Of a stretch of 11,103 nt of DNA, positions 1 through 6,010 are shown in pieces. The translations under genes were made by a program, and so were the position numbers. The stretch's first letter is position 1. Each line of letters begins with the position of its first letter. The notes under the pieces are model-generated. The model had not been told where the DNA came from. It did not search any database and saw only the letters and a list, made by a program, of their open reading frames with translations. The DNA is from Acidobacteriaceae bacterium (GTDB taxonomy: Bacteria; Acidobacteriota; Terriglobia; Terriglobales; SbA1): assembly GCA_003136335.1 (NCBI GenBank), contig PLEA01000522.1:397-11499 (forward strand), in the 5' to 3' direction.

Positions 1-2
1 AG

Positions 3-212
3 TGCGTTGCCTGTCACATGCCGGCCATCGAGAGCGAAGGCGTTCCGGGCGCACTTGTTCATGCTCATACCTTCCGGTTCATCTCGCCGGCGGCGACGGA
101 TAAGTATGGGATCCCGAGTCCGTGCACTTCGTGTCATACCGGCAAATCCACGGCTTGGGCGGAAGAGGCGATGAGTCATTGGCCAGAGCGCTCGCCCTGG
201 CGGGTTCGCTAA
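3..212 (+). CDS. Multihaem c-type cytochrome, C-terminal fragment
   Basis: This reading frame enters from the left edge and stops at TAA 210-212. It shows two CxxCH haem c attachment motifs: C-V-A-C-H at codons 3-17 and C-T-S-C-H at 123-137. Between them is a stretch containing HAHTFRFISPA and KYGIP. A window-internal ATG at 18 lies just after the first CxxCH and is not the true start. The spacing and the flanking HTFRF, YGIP and TxCH pieces match the C-terminal end of the exported multihaem cytochromes, often linked to TPR repeats, that I associate with Acidobacteria and relatives. Such proteins carry haem in the periplasm and are thought to transfer electrons. The partner and the total number of haems cannot be told from this fragment. 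The tail after the last haem is short (about 26 residues, ending WPERSPWRVR). I am confident of the cytochrome c identity and less sure of the subfamily. Confidence 0.82.
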   Translation, partial: CVACHMPAIESEGVPGALVHAHTFRFISPAATDKYGIPSPCTSCHTGKSTAWAEEAMSHWPERSPWRVR

Positions 213-218
213 AGGGAA

Positions 219-306
219 ATTGCTGATTGTTAATTGTTGATTGATGATTGGAAACCCGACGCGGTCCAGCCTCAGGCTTTCAATCAGCAATCAGAAATCA
301 ACAATT
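219..306. repeat. Inverted pair of 7-nt-period repeats between convergent genes
   Basis: The left arm (219-250) reads as consecutive heptamers of the form ATTGNTR: units start at 219, 226, 233 and 240, with a final ATTG at 247. The right arm (281-306) reads as CAATCAG, CAATCAG, AAATCAA, CAATT, again with period 7 and in the opposite orientation. 219-229 is the exact reverse complement of 281-291, and 232-242 of 296-306. A small perfect palindrome (AGCCT-C-AGGCT, 268-278) sits between the arms. The element starts 6 nt after the cytochrome stop codon and ends 28 nt before the stop of the opposing Trm112 gene. It could fold and act as a bidirectional terminator or mRNA 3' end, but there is no clean U-tract. 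Its function is inferred. Confidence 0.7.
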
Positions 307-334
307 CCTCTCCGCACGATGCTTCCGGCGGCCA

Positions 335-502
335 CTAAGGCTCGACGGTGGCTTCATCGATCAGCATGATGGGGATGTCGTCCTTCACCGCATAGACGCG
401 GTGACATTGCTTGCATTTCAAGCTCTCCGGGCTCCGGCGGTACTCGAGCGCCTGCTTGCAAACCGGACAAACCAGAATTTCCAGTAGTTCTTTGGCAATC
501 AT
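335..502 (-). CDS. Trm112 family small zinc-binding protein (UPF0434/YcaR-like)
   Basis: This encodes a 55-residue protein starting MIAKELLEILVCPVCK. It has two Cys pairs, C12-P-V-C15 and C30-K-Q-C33, followed by HRVYAVKDDIPIML, which is the standard pattern of the Trm112/UPF0434 family (usually about 60 residues). Eukaryotic and archaeal Trm112 is a zinc-binding partner that activates several methyltransferases acting on tRNA, rRNA and release factors. Bacterial members are widespread, and their partners are less well defined. The start is uncertain: an in-frame ATG at 523 would add seven residues (MSYNAQV), and neither start has a visible Shine-Dalgarno. I chose 502 because conservation begins there. 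The gene is transcribed away from folD and converges on the cytochrome gene. Nothing nearby suggests which methyltransferase it would serve. Confidence 0.87.
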   Translation of the reverse strand: MIAKELLEILVCPVCKQALEYRRSPESLKCKQCHRVYAVKDDIPIMLIDEATVEP

Positions 503-556
503 GACTTGTGCATTGTACGACATGGAGCGTAGAGCGCTGCTGGGGCAAAACTTTTT

Positions 557-625
557 CACCCCAGAGCCAGAGCCGCAGAGAAAATCAGCCAAGGCTTTCT
601 TCGGTGTCTCTGTGACTCTGTGGTG
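557..625. repeat. Near-palindrome of CACAGAG-type short-period repeats
   Basis: The left arm (557-584) begins CACCCCAGAG. The right arm (596-625), read on the minus strand, begins CACCACAGAG and continues in roughly 8-nt steps (ACAGAGTC, ACAGAGAC, ACCGAAGA). The two arms therefore face each other, and at the centre AGCC-AA-GGCT (587-596) can pair. The first ten positions of the arms match in nine; further in they match only loosely. The element lies in the divergent spacer, upstream of Trm112 on one side and folD on the other. I recall similar CACAGAG-rich intergenic elements from many environmental bacterial genomes. That is memory, not a search result. Confidence 0.6.
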
Positions 626-636
626 AGTTCGAATCC

Positions 637-663
637 TTGGCGCACTCGGCGGGCTCGGCGGTG
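637..663 (-). repeat. Three 9-nt units of the CGCCGA type
   Basis: On the plus strand the units are TTGGCGCAC (637-645), TCGGCGGGC (646-654) and TCGGCGGTG (655-663). Read on the minus strand they become CACCGCCGA, GCCCGCCGA and GTGCGCCAA. This is the same design as the element between folD and coaE, so two copies of one repeat class sit about 1 kb apart. It lies directly before the heptamer array upstream of folD, in the folD leader or promoter region. Confidence 0.6.
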
Positions 664-674
664 TAAGATTTTAG

Positions 675-709
675 AGCCGGAAGCCCGAAGCCGGGCGCCG
701 GAAGCCCAA
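675..709. repeat. Five-unit heptamer array in the folD leader
   Basis: The units are AGCCGGA (675), AGCCCGA (682), AGCCGGG (689), CGCCGGA (696) and AGCCCAA (703): five consecutive 7-nt steps that keep an (A/C)GCC core. The array ends 4 nt before the folD ATG. GGAAG at 700-704, created by the junction of two units, is the only purine-rich run placed (9 nt) to act as the folD ribosome binding site. The repeat may therefore supply the translation signal. Confidence 0.65.
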
Positions 710-713
710 ACTC

Positions 714-1655
714 ATGCCAGCCATCATTCTCGACGGAAGCAAAATCGCGCAAGAGATTCGCAGCGAAGCTGCTGCGGAAGTGAAAACCATGGCCGCTGCG
801 GGAGTGCGTCCGGGGCTGGCGGTCGTCCTCGTCGGACACAACCCGGCGTCCGAAATTTATGTGCGCGGCAAAGTCAAAGCTTGTGAAGAAGTGGGAGTCT
901 TCAGCGAAAAGCTCACCCCGTCCGAATCTGCTACGACTGCCGAACTGCTCGCGCTGATCGAAGAACTGAACCGGCGCGACGATGTCGACGGGATCCTGGT
1001 CCAGTTGCCGCTGCCTGCCCACGTCGATGCGAAGAAATTGCTGATGGCGGTCGACCCGGCCAAGGATGTCGATGGATTTCATCCGGTGAACGTCGGCTTC
1101 CTCTCCACGCAGCGTCCTGGGCTGGTTCCATGCACGCCGGCCGGCGTCCTCGAGATCCTGAAGCGCAGCAAAATTGCCATGGCCGGGCGCGAAGCTGTAG
1201 TAATCGGACGCAGTGACATTGTGGGCAAACCCGCGGCCATGCTGCTGCTGAATGCGAACGCCACGGTGACCGTGTGCCATTCGAAAACGCACGACCTGCC
1301 GGGCGTGTGCCGGCGCGCCGACATTCTGGTGGCCGCGATCGGGCGCGCTGGGATGATTACCCGGGAGTTCGTGAAGCCGGGCGCGACGGTGATCGATGTA
1401 GGTATGAATAGCGTTACCGATGCGGCGGAATTCCAGCGCTTTTTTGCCGGCAATGCGAAAAGAGAAGAGGGTTTCCGCAAGAAAGGGTCAACGCTGATGG
1501 GCGACGTGCATCCCGAAGTCGAGCAGATTGCAGGAGCCCTTACGCCCGTGCCTGGCGGGGTGGGCCCGCTGACCATCGCGATGCTGATGTTCAACACGGT
1601 AAAGGCGGCGAAGATGCGGCGGGGAAAGCGTATGCCGGAGCGGTCGCGCGCTTGA
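714..1655 (+). CDS. folD: FolD bifunctional methylenetetrahydrofolate dehydrogenase/cyclohydrolase
   Basis: This 313-residue cytosolic enzyme oxidises 5,10-methylene-THF to methenyl-THF with NADP and hydrolyses it to 10-formyl-THF, which feeds purine and formyl-Met synthesis. The sequence shows the Y49-x-x-x-K53 active-site pair, DGILVQLPLP with Q97 (residues 92-101), D120 in KDVDGFHP, the nucleotide-binding GRSDIVGKP (165-173), and the C-terminal signature PVPGGVGPLT (278-287). All key residues are in register with the known enzymes. It is longer than the usual 280-300 residues: an insert at roughly 235-258 (rich in F, K, R and E) lies before GDVHPEVE, and a basic tail (KMRRGKRMPERSRA) follows the last helix. 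The ATG at 714 is supported by the conserved N-terminus (ILDGSKIAQEIR). It is the first of three colinear genes, with coaE 118 bp downstream across an inverted repeat. Confidence 0.97.
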   Translation: MPAIILDGSKIAQEIRSEAAAEVKTMAAAGVRPGLAVVLVGHNPASEIYVRGKVKACEEVGVFSEKLTPSESATTAELLALIEELNRRDDVDGILVQLPLPAHVDAKKLLMAVDPAKDVDGFHPVNVGFLSTQRPGLVPCTPAGVLEILKRSKIAMAGREAVVIGRSDIVGKPAAMLLLNANATVTVCHSKTHDLPGVCRRADILVAAIGRAGMITREFVKPGATVIDVGMNSVTDAAEFQRFFAGNAKREEGFRKKGSTLMGDVHPEVEQIAGALTPVPGGVGPLTIAMLMFNTVKAAKMRRGKRMPERSRA

Positions 1656-1660
1656 AGATC

Positions 1661-1746
1661 AATTCACCGCCGAGATCGCCGAGGCCGCCGAGAAACCTTT
1701 TTCTCTCATTTCTTCTCGGCGAGCTCTGCGATCTCGGCGTTGAATT
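1661..1746. repeat. Strong inverted repeat of 9-nt units between folD and coaE
   Basis: The arms are 1661-1693 and 1714-1746, 33 nt each, and match at 29 of 33 positions as reverse complements. The loop is 20 nt (1694-1713) and rich in T and C. Within the left arm the units CGCCGAGAT, CGCCGAGGC and CGCCGAGAA repeat with period 9. The right arm read on the minus strand has CGCCGAGAT, CGCAGAGCT and CGCCGAGAA. Both arms begin AATTCA and end GAGA. The element starts 5 nt after the folD stop. As RNA it would form a long GC-rich hairpin that could end or protect the folD transcript. No T-run follows the stem, so a classical terminator is not proven. Confidence 0.8.
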
Positions 1747-1773
1747 CTTTCTTGCTTCTGTCCTGGAGCTTTC

Positions 1774-2418
1774 ATGCTGACAGTTGGACTCACCGGGGGC
1801 ATCGCAGCGGGCAAGACCGTTGTGGGGGAGATGTTTGTGGCACTGGGCGCGCATCTCGTGCAAGCGGACCGGATTGCGCATTCGCTGATGCAGCCGGGCG
1901 AAGCGGTTTATAACGAAGTGGTGCGACACTTTGGCCGCGAGATTCTCAACCGCGATGGCAGCGTCAATCGCGCCAAGCTGGCGGAGGCCGCATTTGGTTC
2001 GGCCTCTCATGCAGAAGGCAAGCGCGCGTCGAGAATCGAGGAACTCAACCGCATCGTGCATCCCGTGGTCATCCGCAGCCAGGACGCGTGGATGCAGGAG
2101 ATGGGCCGGCAGGACCCGCATGCGGTCGCTATCGTCGAGGCGGCGCTGATTCTTGAGGCGGGAGCGCGCGGGCATTTCGATCGCCTGATTGTGGTGACGT
2201 GCAATGAGGAGCAGCGCGTCGCCCGTTTTGCCGCGCGACAAAAGATTGAGCTCGAGACCGCGCGTAAAGAGGTCGTGCGACGCATGGCCGCGCAACTCCC
2301 CGACGAAGAAAAAATCAAAGCCGCGGACCACGTGATTGACAACTCCGGCTCCCTCGATCAGACCCGCGAGCAAGCACGCCAGGTGTGGGAAAAGCTGCGT
2401 GCCCAGGGGAAGTCCTGA
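1774..2418 (+). CDS. coaE: Dephospho-CoA kinase
   Basis: This 214-residue P-loop kinase phosphorylates the 3' hydroxyl of the dephospho-CoA ribose, the last step of coenzyme A synthesis in the cytosol. The Walker A is G8-G-I-A-A-G-K-T15. D32 in the QADRIAH segment fits the conserved substrate-site aspartate. LNRIVHP (91-97) and EAALILEAG (122-130) fit the CoA-binding and lid regions. VTCNEEQRVARFAAR (141-155), RRMAAQLP (169-176) and ADHVIDNSGS (184-193) complete the family pattern. The length is normal (200-210). GGAG at 1765-1768 lies 5 nt before the ATG. It sits between folD and an HtrA-type protease. The 118-bp hairpin-containing gap before it leaves open whether it shares the folD transcript. 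The long frame on the opposite strand here is a GC-rich shadow. Confidence 0.96.
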   Translation: MLTVGLTGGIAAGKTVVGEMFVALGAHLVQADRIAHSLMQPGEAVYNEVVRHFGREILNRDGSVNRAKLAEAAFGSASHAEGKRASRIEELNRIVHPVVIRSQDAWMQEMGRQDPHAVAIVEAALILEAGARGHFDRLIVVTCNEEQRVARFAARQKIELETARKEVVRRMAAQLPDEEKIKAADHVIDNSGSLDQTREQARQVWEKLRAQGKS

Positions 2419-2466
2419 ACCCTTTTTCCCACCAAGGGGCAGGGTGCTTAGTCGCGGGGCATTGTT

Positions 2467-2472
2467 TAGAAT
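2467..2472 (+). promoter_or_regulatory. Weak candidate -10 element before the HtrA gene
   Basis: TAGAAT lies about 58 nt before the HtrA ATG, in the 112-bp coaE-htrA gap, and resembles a sigma-70 -10 box. No convincing -35 box lies 16-18 nt upstream, and no clear envelope-stress (sigma-E-like) motif was seen. It is listed only as the best candidate in this spacer. Confidence 0.2.
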
Positions 2473-2530
2473 CAATTGAGGGACCTTTTTACTCTCCCAC
2501 ATCGTACTTACCTTCGGATGGTTTGAAATT

Positions 2531-3682
2531 ATGAAAGTCCTACGGCCCTTAATCTTGGCGCTGGCCCTGGCCGGCGCGTTCTTCTATTTCACGACGTGGC
2601 GGTCGAACTCGCAGGCGGGAGGATTGCATCCCACGAGTTGGCTAAGCCATCCCGCGCAGGTGGAAATTACGGAGGCGGCGCCCAATGAAACGCTCGACGG
2701 CGAAGAGCAGAACAATATTTCCGTCTACAAGAGAAATATTCCGTCGGTGGTGAATGTCACCTCGCGCGCCATGGCGTTCGATTTTTTCTACGGGTTGGTG
2801 CCGCAGGAGGGACAAGGTTCGGGATTCGTGATCGACAAGGAGGGACACATCCTGACGAACTATCACGTGATCGCCGACGCGCGGCAAGTGGAAGTTACGA
2901 TGCACAACCGCAAGAAGTACAAAGCGACGGTGGTGGGCACCGATCCGCCGCACGATCTGGCGGTGATCCAGATCAAGGCGCCGGAGCTGGTTCCGGCGGT
3001 GCTGGGCGATTCGCGCAATCTGCAGGTCGGGCAGAAGGTGTATGCGATTGGCAATCCGTTTGGCCTGGCGGGGACGATGACGCGCGGAATTGTGAGTTCG
3101 ATCCGAGCGGTGCGCGAGCCGAACGGCGCGATGATTGACGAAGCCATTCAGACCGATGCGGCAATCAATCCCGGCAACTCAGGCGGGCCGCTCATGAACT
3201 GGCACGGAGAAGTGATCGGCATCAATACCATGATTCTTTCCAGTGTCGGGCAGAATGCGGGCATTGGCTTTGCCATTCCCATCAATACCGCGAAGGCCGT
3301 GCTGAATGATCTGATGACACTGGGGCGGGTGCGGCGTCCCGCGCTGGGCGTGCGCACGATTCCGATCAGCCCCGAACTGGCGGATGAAATCGGATTGCCG
3401 ATCGACTACGGATTGCTCATTATTCAAGTGACTCCGGGCGGATCGGCGGATCAGGCGGGGCTTCACGCCGGCACAGAGCGCGCTTACCTGGGGAATACTG
3501 CCATCATGCTCGGGGGCGACCTGATCGTGGCCATTGACGATCAAAAAGTGGAAGACGAGCAGGATCTTTCGCAGACGATGAACAATCATCGCGCCGGCGA
3601 TACGGTGAAGATTACCATCTACCGCAACAAGAAAAAGATGGATGTGAGCGTATCGCTGGGAGAGGCGCGGCAGCAGGTGTGA
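2531..3682 (+). CDS. HtrA/Deg-type serine protease, membrane-anchored, one PDZ domain
   Basis: This is a 383-residue envelope protease of the trypsin-fold HtrA/Deg family, which degrades or refolds damaged exported proteins. A single N-terminal hydrophobic segment (about residues 4-20, followed by TTWRSNSQ) has no clear signal-peptidase site and most likely anchors the protein with the protease outside. The catalytic triad is visible: H112 in LTNYHVIADA, D142 in PPHDLAVIQI, and S217 in NPGNSGGPL. One PDZ domain follows (about 270-378), with ALGVRT, TPGGSADQAGL and LGGDLIVAIDDQKV. That makes it DegS/HhoA-like in layout, not the two-PDZ DegP type. The start is supported by the anchor, and the Shine-Dalgarno is weak. 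It is the third colinear gene after folD and coaE and converges on the amidohydrolase, 50 bp away. I leave the symbol empty because the degP/degQ/degS naming cannot be decided here. Confidence 0.95.
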   Translation: MKVLRPLILALALAGAFFYFTTWRSNSQAGGLHPTSWLSHPAQVEITEAAPNETLDGEEQNNISVYKRNIPSVVNVTSRAMAFDFFYGLVPQEGQGSGFVIDKEGHILTNYHVIADARQVEVTMHNRKKYKATVVGTDPPHDLAVIQIKAPELVPAVLGDSRNLQVGQKVYAIGNPFGLAGTMTRGIVSSIRAVREPNGAMIDEAIQTDAAINPGNSGGPLMNWHGEVIGINTMILSSVGQNAGIGFAIPINTAKAVLNDLMTLGRVRRPALGVRTIPISPELADEIGLPIDYGLLIIQVTPGGSADQAGLHAGTERAYLGNTAIMLGGDLIVAIDDQKVEDEQDLSQTMNNHRAGDTVKITIYRNKKKMDVSVSLGEARQQV

Positions 3683-3688
3683 GGAGAA

Positions 3689-3720
3689 CAGCTGTCAGCT
3701 CTCAGCCGTCAGCTTTCAGG
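3689..3720. repeat. Heptamer array CAGCYNT after the HtrA gene
   Basis: Four consecutive heptamers, CAGCTGT (3689), CAGCTCT (3696), CAGCCGT (3703) and CAGCTTT (3710), are followed by CAGG. The array starts 6 nt after the HtrA stop and ends 12 nt before the stop codon of the opposing amidohydrolase, so it fills most of the convergent gap. AGCTG-T-CAGCT at 3690-3700 is self-complementary. The unit is unrelated in sequence to the heptamers at 219-306 and 675-709 but has the same period. Confidence 0.7.
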
Positions 3721-3732
3721 TTTCCCTTTTCG

Positions 3733-5742
3733 CTATTCTGCTGGCTGTATGCCGACGGCGGCGTACAGGTCTCCGCTGTTGTAGAGAGTGCCATTTTTCA
3801 TTACAACGCGGCAGCGGCGGATGTCGCTGATGTGCTCCGCGGGATTGCCGTCCACCAATAGGAAGTCCGCCCGCTTGCCTTCGGCAATCGAGCCCAACTC
3901 TTTCTCCTGCTTCAAAAGCCTGGCCGCGTTGAAGGTCGCAATCTGCAGCGACTTCGCAGGCGGAATGCCGGCCTGGACCTCCAATTCCAACTCGCGATGC
4001 AACATGATTCCGGCGGTGCCGTCGGTGCCCGCCAGGATTGGGATGCCGGCGTCGTACATGCGCTTGGTCATGGCCAGCATGGCGCGATAGGAGTCTTTGT
4101 AAAGCTGGTCGTTTTCGGCGGTCACGGGGAGGCTGCCACTGTACGCGCTACGTTGCACTTGCGCAGGAAGGCGCTTCAGAACCGGCACCAAATCTGGGGA
4201 CGCATGCCCGGGGCGTCCAGTGAACATTCCCTCAAATGTGCCCAACGTTACGTCCACGGTGGTGTGGTGATTGAGCAGAAGTTCGATGAAATCATTCACC
4301 GGCTTGGATTGCAGATCGAGTTTGGCAGCGTTGGCGCCGACGGCAGTGAAGCGCTCTGGCGTGCGCGTGTCCTTGACTTGCGACGCGAAAAAATTCAAGA
4401 AGATGAAGTTAATGTGCTGAATCTCATCGGCACCGTCTTCGACAAACTGCGAGGCAGTGATGCCGTTGGGAATGTGGCCGCTCACGCGCAGTCCGCGAGA
4501 GTGGGCGAGTTTAGCGATAGCGGGCACGAAGTCAGGATTGAGCGAGCTGTAGAGCTTGATCTGAACGTAGCCGAGATCGGCATAGCGGTTCACGGCGGCC
4601 TCGGCTTCGGGCAAGGTGTCGGCGTACAAGCCAGTGGGAGCCTGAAACGGACCGTGGCCATCGATGAACCCAGACTTCCACACGCGCGGACCGATGGCCG
4701 TGCCGTTCTGCCACTGGTCCTGAAGATGCTGCAGTTGATCGATGTCGTTCCCCATATCGCGGACGCTGGTCACCCCGCTGGCGATGTTCAGGATGCCGTC
4801 GAGAGCCTGGGCGTGCACATGCATATCGAATAGGCCGGGGAGAATCGTCTTGCCAGTTCCGTCGATGCGTTCGGCGTCCGCTGGCACATGCACAGAACTT
4901 GCGGGGCCGACTGTGGCGAAACGCTGGCCGGCCACGACCACCGTTTGATCTTCACGCACGATGGCCTGCTCAGAATCGAACACTCGCACATGTTCGATGG
5001 CGACGGGATGCTCTGGATGCTTCGCCAAATCTTTCGCCAGGCGTGCGTATCGTTCGTCGCGCAGCTTGAGATCGAGCGCATAAAGCTGGTCATTCGTCTT
5101 CTCCCAGCCTTCTCGCAGAAAGGCGAACCAGGTACCGGGAATGGCGAAAAAACGCTGCTCGTCATCGAGCCAGAGTGTCTGCGGCTCGAAGGAAAGTCCT
5201 GTGATCGCGAAGTCGGTCACGTGCAGCTTCTGTCCGTGATCTTCGACAGTGACGTCAGTCAAGCGCTCGAGCCGAGCTTCGCCGGCGGGAAGCAGGGGGA
5301 CCGGTCCTCCGTGGGCTCTCTGCAGAGCCGCGATCAGAAAGGCCAACTCGACCGCGGCGCCGTTATTGCTGACGTAAAAGGCCCCCGCGGGAGCATGGCC
5401 TTCCTCGGACGTGCTCTTCCACTGAGCAACGCCATTTTTGATTTCGAAATGTTCATCGACGGGCGCTTTCAGGTAATCGTTGCCGGTTTCATCCACGCGA
5501 AGCGGTAATCCGTTGGAATCGAGCAGGTAGATGGCGGAAATCTTGGGGCCGCGGCCGCGGTCATTGAACTCGAACGCGCTCTCGACGCGGTCATCTGGAA
5601 GATAGGTATCAACCTCACTTCCTGCGACTTGGCCGTTGGAAGAAATCGTATAGTGAAGAGTCAGCGGCCCGGACGCGGCGTTCGCGATCGGTTGCCAGGC
5701 GCAGATTAGCAGAGAAAGCAGAGCAAGCCGGAAGCTAAACAT
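3733..5742 (-). CDS. Secreted metal-dependent amidohydrolase with extra N-terminal domain
   Basis: This is a 669-residue exported protein. The signal peptide MFSFRLALLSLLICAWQPIANA is followed by ASG, with a probable cleavage after ANA. Residues of about 25-235 form a separate beta-rich region of unknown function. From about 250 onward there is a full amidohydrolase-superfamily domain: the N-terminal composite-sandwich part (VRVFDSEQAIVREDQTVVVAG), then GLFDMHVHAQ (H308, H310), K396 in VQIKLYSS, H423 in VSGHIPNG, H443 in IQHINF, D574 in LAGTDGT, and the closing GSIAEGKRADFLLVDGNP. These residues form the usual binuclear metal site of the imidazolonepropionase/Xaa-Pro dipeptidase-like group. 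The substrate is unknown; a peptide, imide or cyclic amide is likely. I chose the ATG at 5742 because the signal peptide starts there and GGTGGGA lies upstream. An in-frame ATG at 5781 would put 13 polar residues before it. Confidence 0.88.
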   Translation of the reverse strand: MFSFRLALLSLLICAWQPIANAASGPLTLHYTISSNGQVAGSEVDTYLPDDRVESAFEFNDRGRGPKISAIYLLDSNGLPLRVDETGNDYLKAPVDEHFEIKNGVAQWKSTSEEGHAPAGAFYVSNNGAAVELAFLIAALQRAHGGPVPLLPAGEARLERLTDVTVEDHGQKLHVTDFAITGLSFEPQTLWLDDEQRFFAIPGTWFAFLREGWEKTNDQLYALDLKLRDERYARLAKDLAKHPEHPVAIEHVRVFDSEQAIVREDQTVVVAGQRFATVGPASSVHVPADAERIDGTGKTILPGLFDMHVHAQALDGILNIASGVTSVRDMGNDIDQLQHLQDQWQNGTAIGPRVWKSGFIDGHGPFQAPTGLYADTLPEAEAAVNRYADLGYVQIKLYSSLNPDFVPAIAKLAHSRGLRVSGHIPNGITASQFVEDGADEIQHINFIFLNFFASQVKDTRTPERFTAVGANAAKLDLQSKPVNDFIELLLNHHTTVDVTLGTFEGMFTGRPGHASPDLVPVLKRLPAQVQRSAYSGSLPVTAENDQLYKDSYRAMLAMTKRMYDAGIPILAGTDGTAGIMLHRELELEVQAGIPPAKSLQIATFNAARLLKQEKELGSIAEGKRADFLLVDGNPAEHISDIRRCRVVMKNGTLYNSGDLYAAVGIQPAE

Positions 5743-5844
5743 GGGGTGATTGTCCCACCGGCAGCTGGGCCTCGGAAACATTTATTTGGAGGGGGCCGCG
5801 CGCTGGCTTGAGGGAGCGTGTCCGGCGGGGACTCGACAATTTGC

Positions 5845-5874
5845 TTGAACGGAATTAGTTGGACGGAGTAATCT
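5845..5874 (+). promoter_or_regulatory. Candidate sigma-70 promoter for the GNAT gene
   Basis: TTGAAC (5845-5850) and TAATCT (5869-5874) are separated by 18 nt. Each differs from the consensus hexamer at two positions or fewer. It lies about 137 nt before the GNAT start, giving a long leader of roughly 130 nt. The match is seen by eye only. Confidence 0.35.
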
Positions 5875-5997
5875 GTCGTCCTGCCTATGACCGCCGTCCT
5901 TTAATCTGCGGGTTGTGACGTTGAGCGCGAGGCGCGCGCGCAGGTGTGTGCGCTGCGCTGCTTCTTTCGTTCTCTGCCTTGTGCCGTCTCCAACCAG

Positions 5998-6003
5998 AAA
6001 GGA
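5998..6003 (+). promoter_or_regulatory. Ribosome binding site that fixes the GNAT start
   Basis: AAAGGA sits 7 nt before the ATG at 6011. The upstream in-frame start at 5915 has no such site, so this motif decides the start. Confidence 0.7.
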
Positions 6004-6010
6004 TTCTCAC

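Larger units (their letters stand above)
5743..6010. other. Divergent spacer between amidohydrolase and GNAT genes
   Basis: This 268-bp spacer holds no convincing gene. It should carry the promoters of both flanking genes. TAATCTG occurs twice (5869-5875 and 5902-5908), each with GTCCT close by, a weak direct repeat that could be an operator or chance. The frame from 5915 that extends the GNAT gene upstream is Arg/Cys-rich and lacks conservation cues, so it is treated as leader. Confidence 0.5.

Noticed and set aside
219..306. CRISPR-like array
   Set aside because: Units are 7 nt with no spacers and there are no cas genes nearby. This is a degenerate tandem repeat.
524..713. Tetrahydrofolate riboswitch before folD
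   Set aside because: The leader is made of short-period repeats, and no THF riboswitch core or pseudoknot arrangement could be recognised.
585..1292. 235-residue minus-strand frame over folD and its leader
   Set aside because: It is antisense to folD and its protein has biased His/Arg/Phe shadow composition. folD motifs are complete on the other strand.
1591..2502. 303-residue open frame on the minus strand over coaE
   Set aside because: It is antisense to a clear coaE with all kinase motifs. The translated sequence has no recognisable domain and the composition of a GC-rich shadow.
3997..4833. 278-residue open frame on the plus strand inside the amidohydrolase gene
   Set aside because: The minus-strand frame has the signal peptide and all metal-site residues. 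The plus frame has no domain pattern.
5915..6010. Upstream 32-codon extension of the GNAT gene
   Set aside because: It is rich in Arg and Cys, has no ribosome binding site of its own, and AAAGGA precedes the ATG at 6011.
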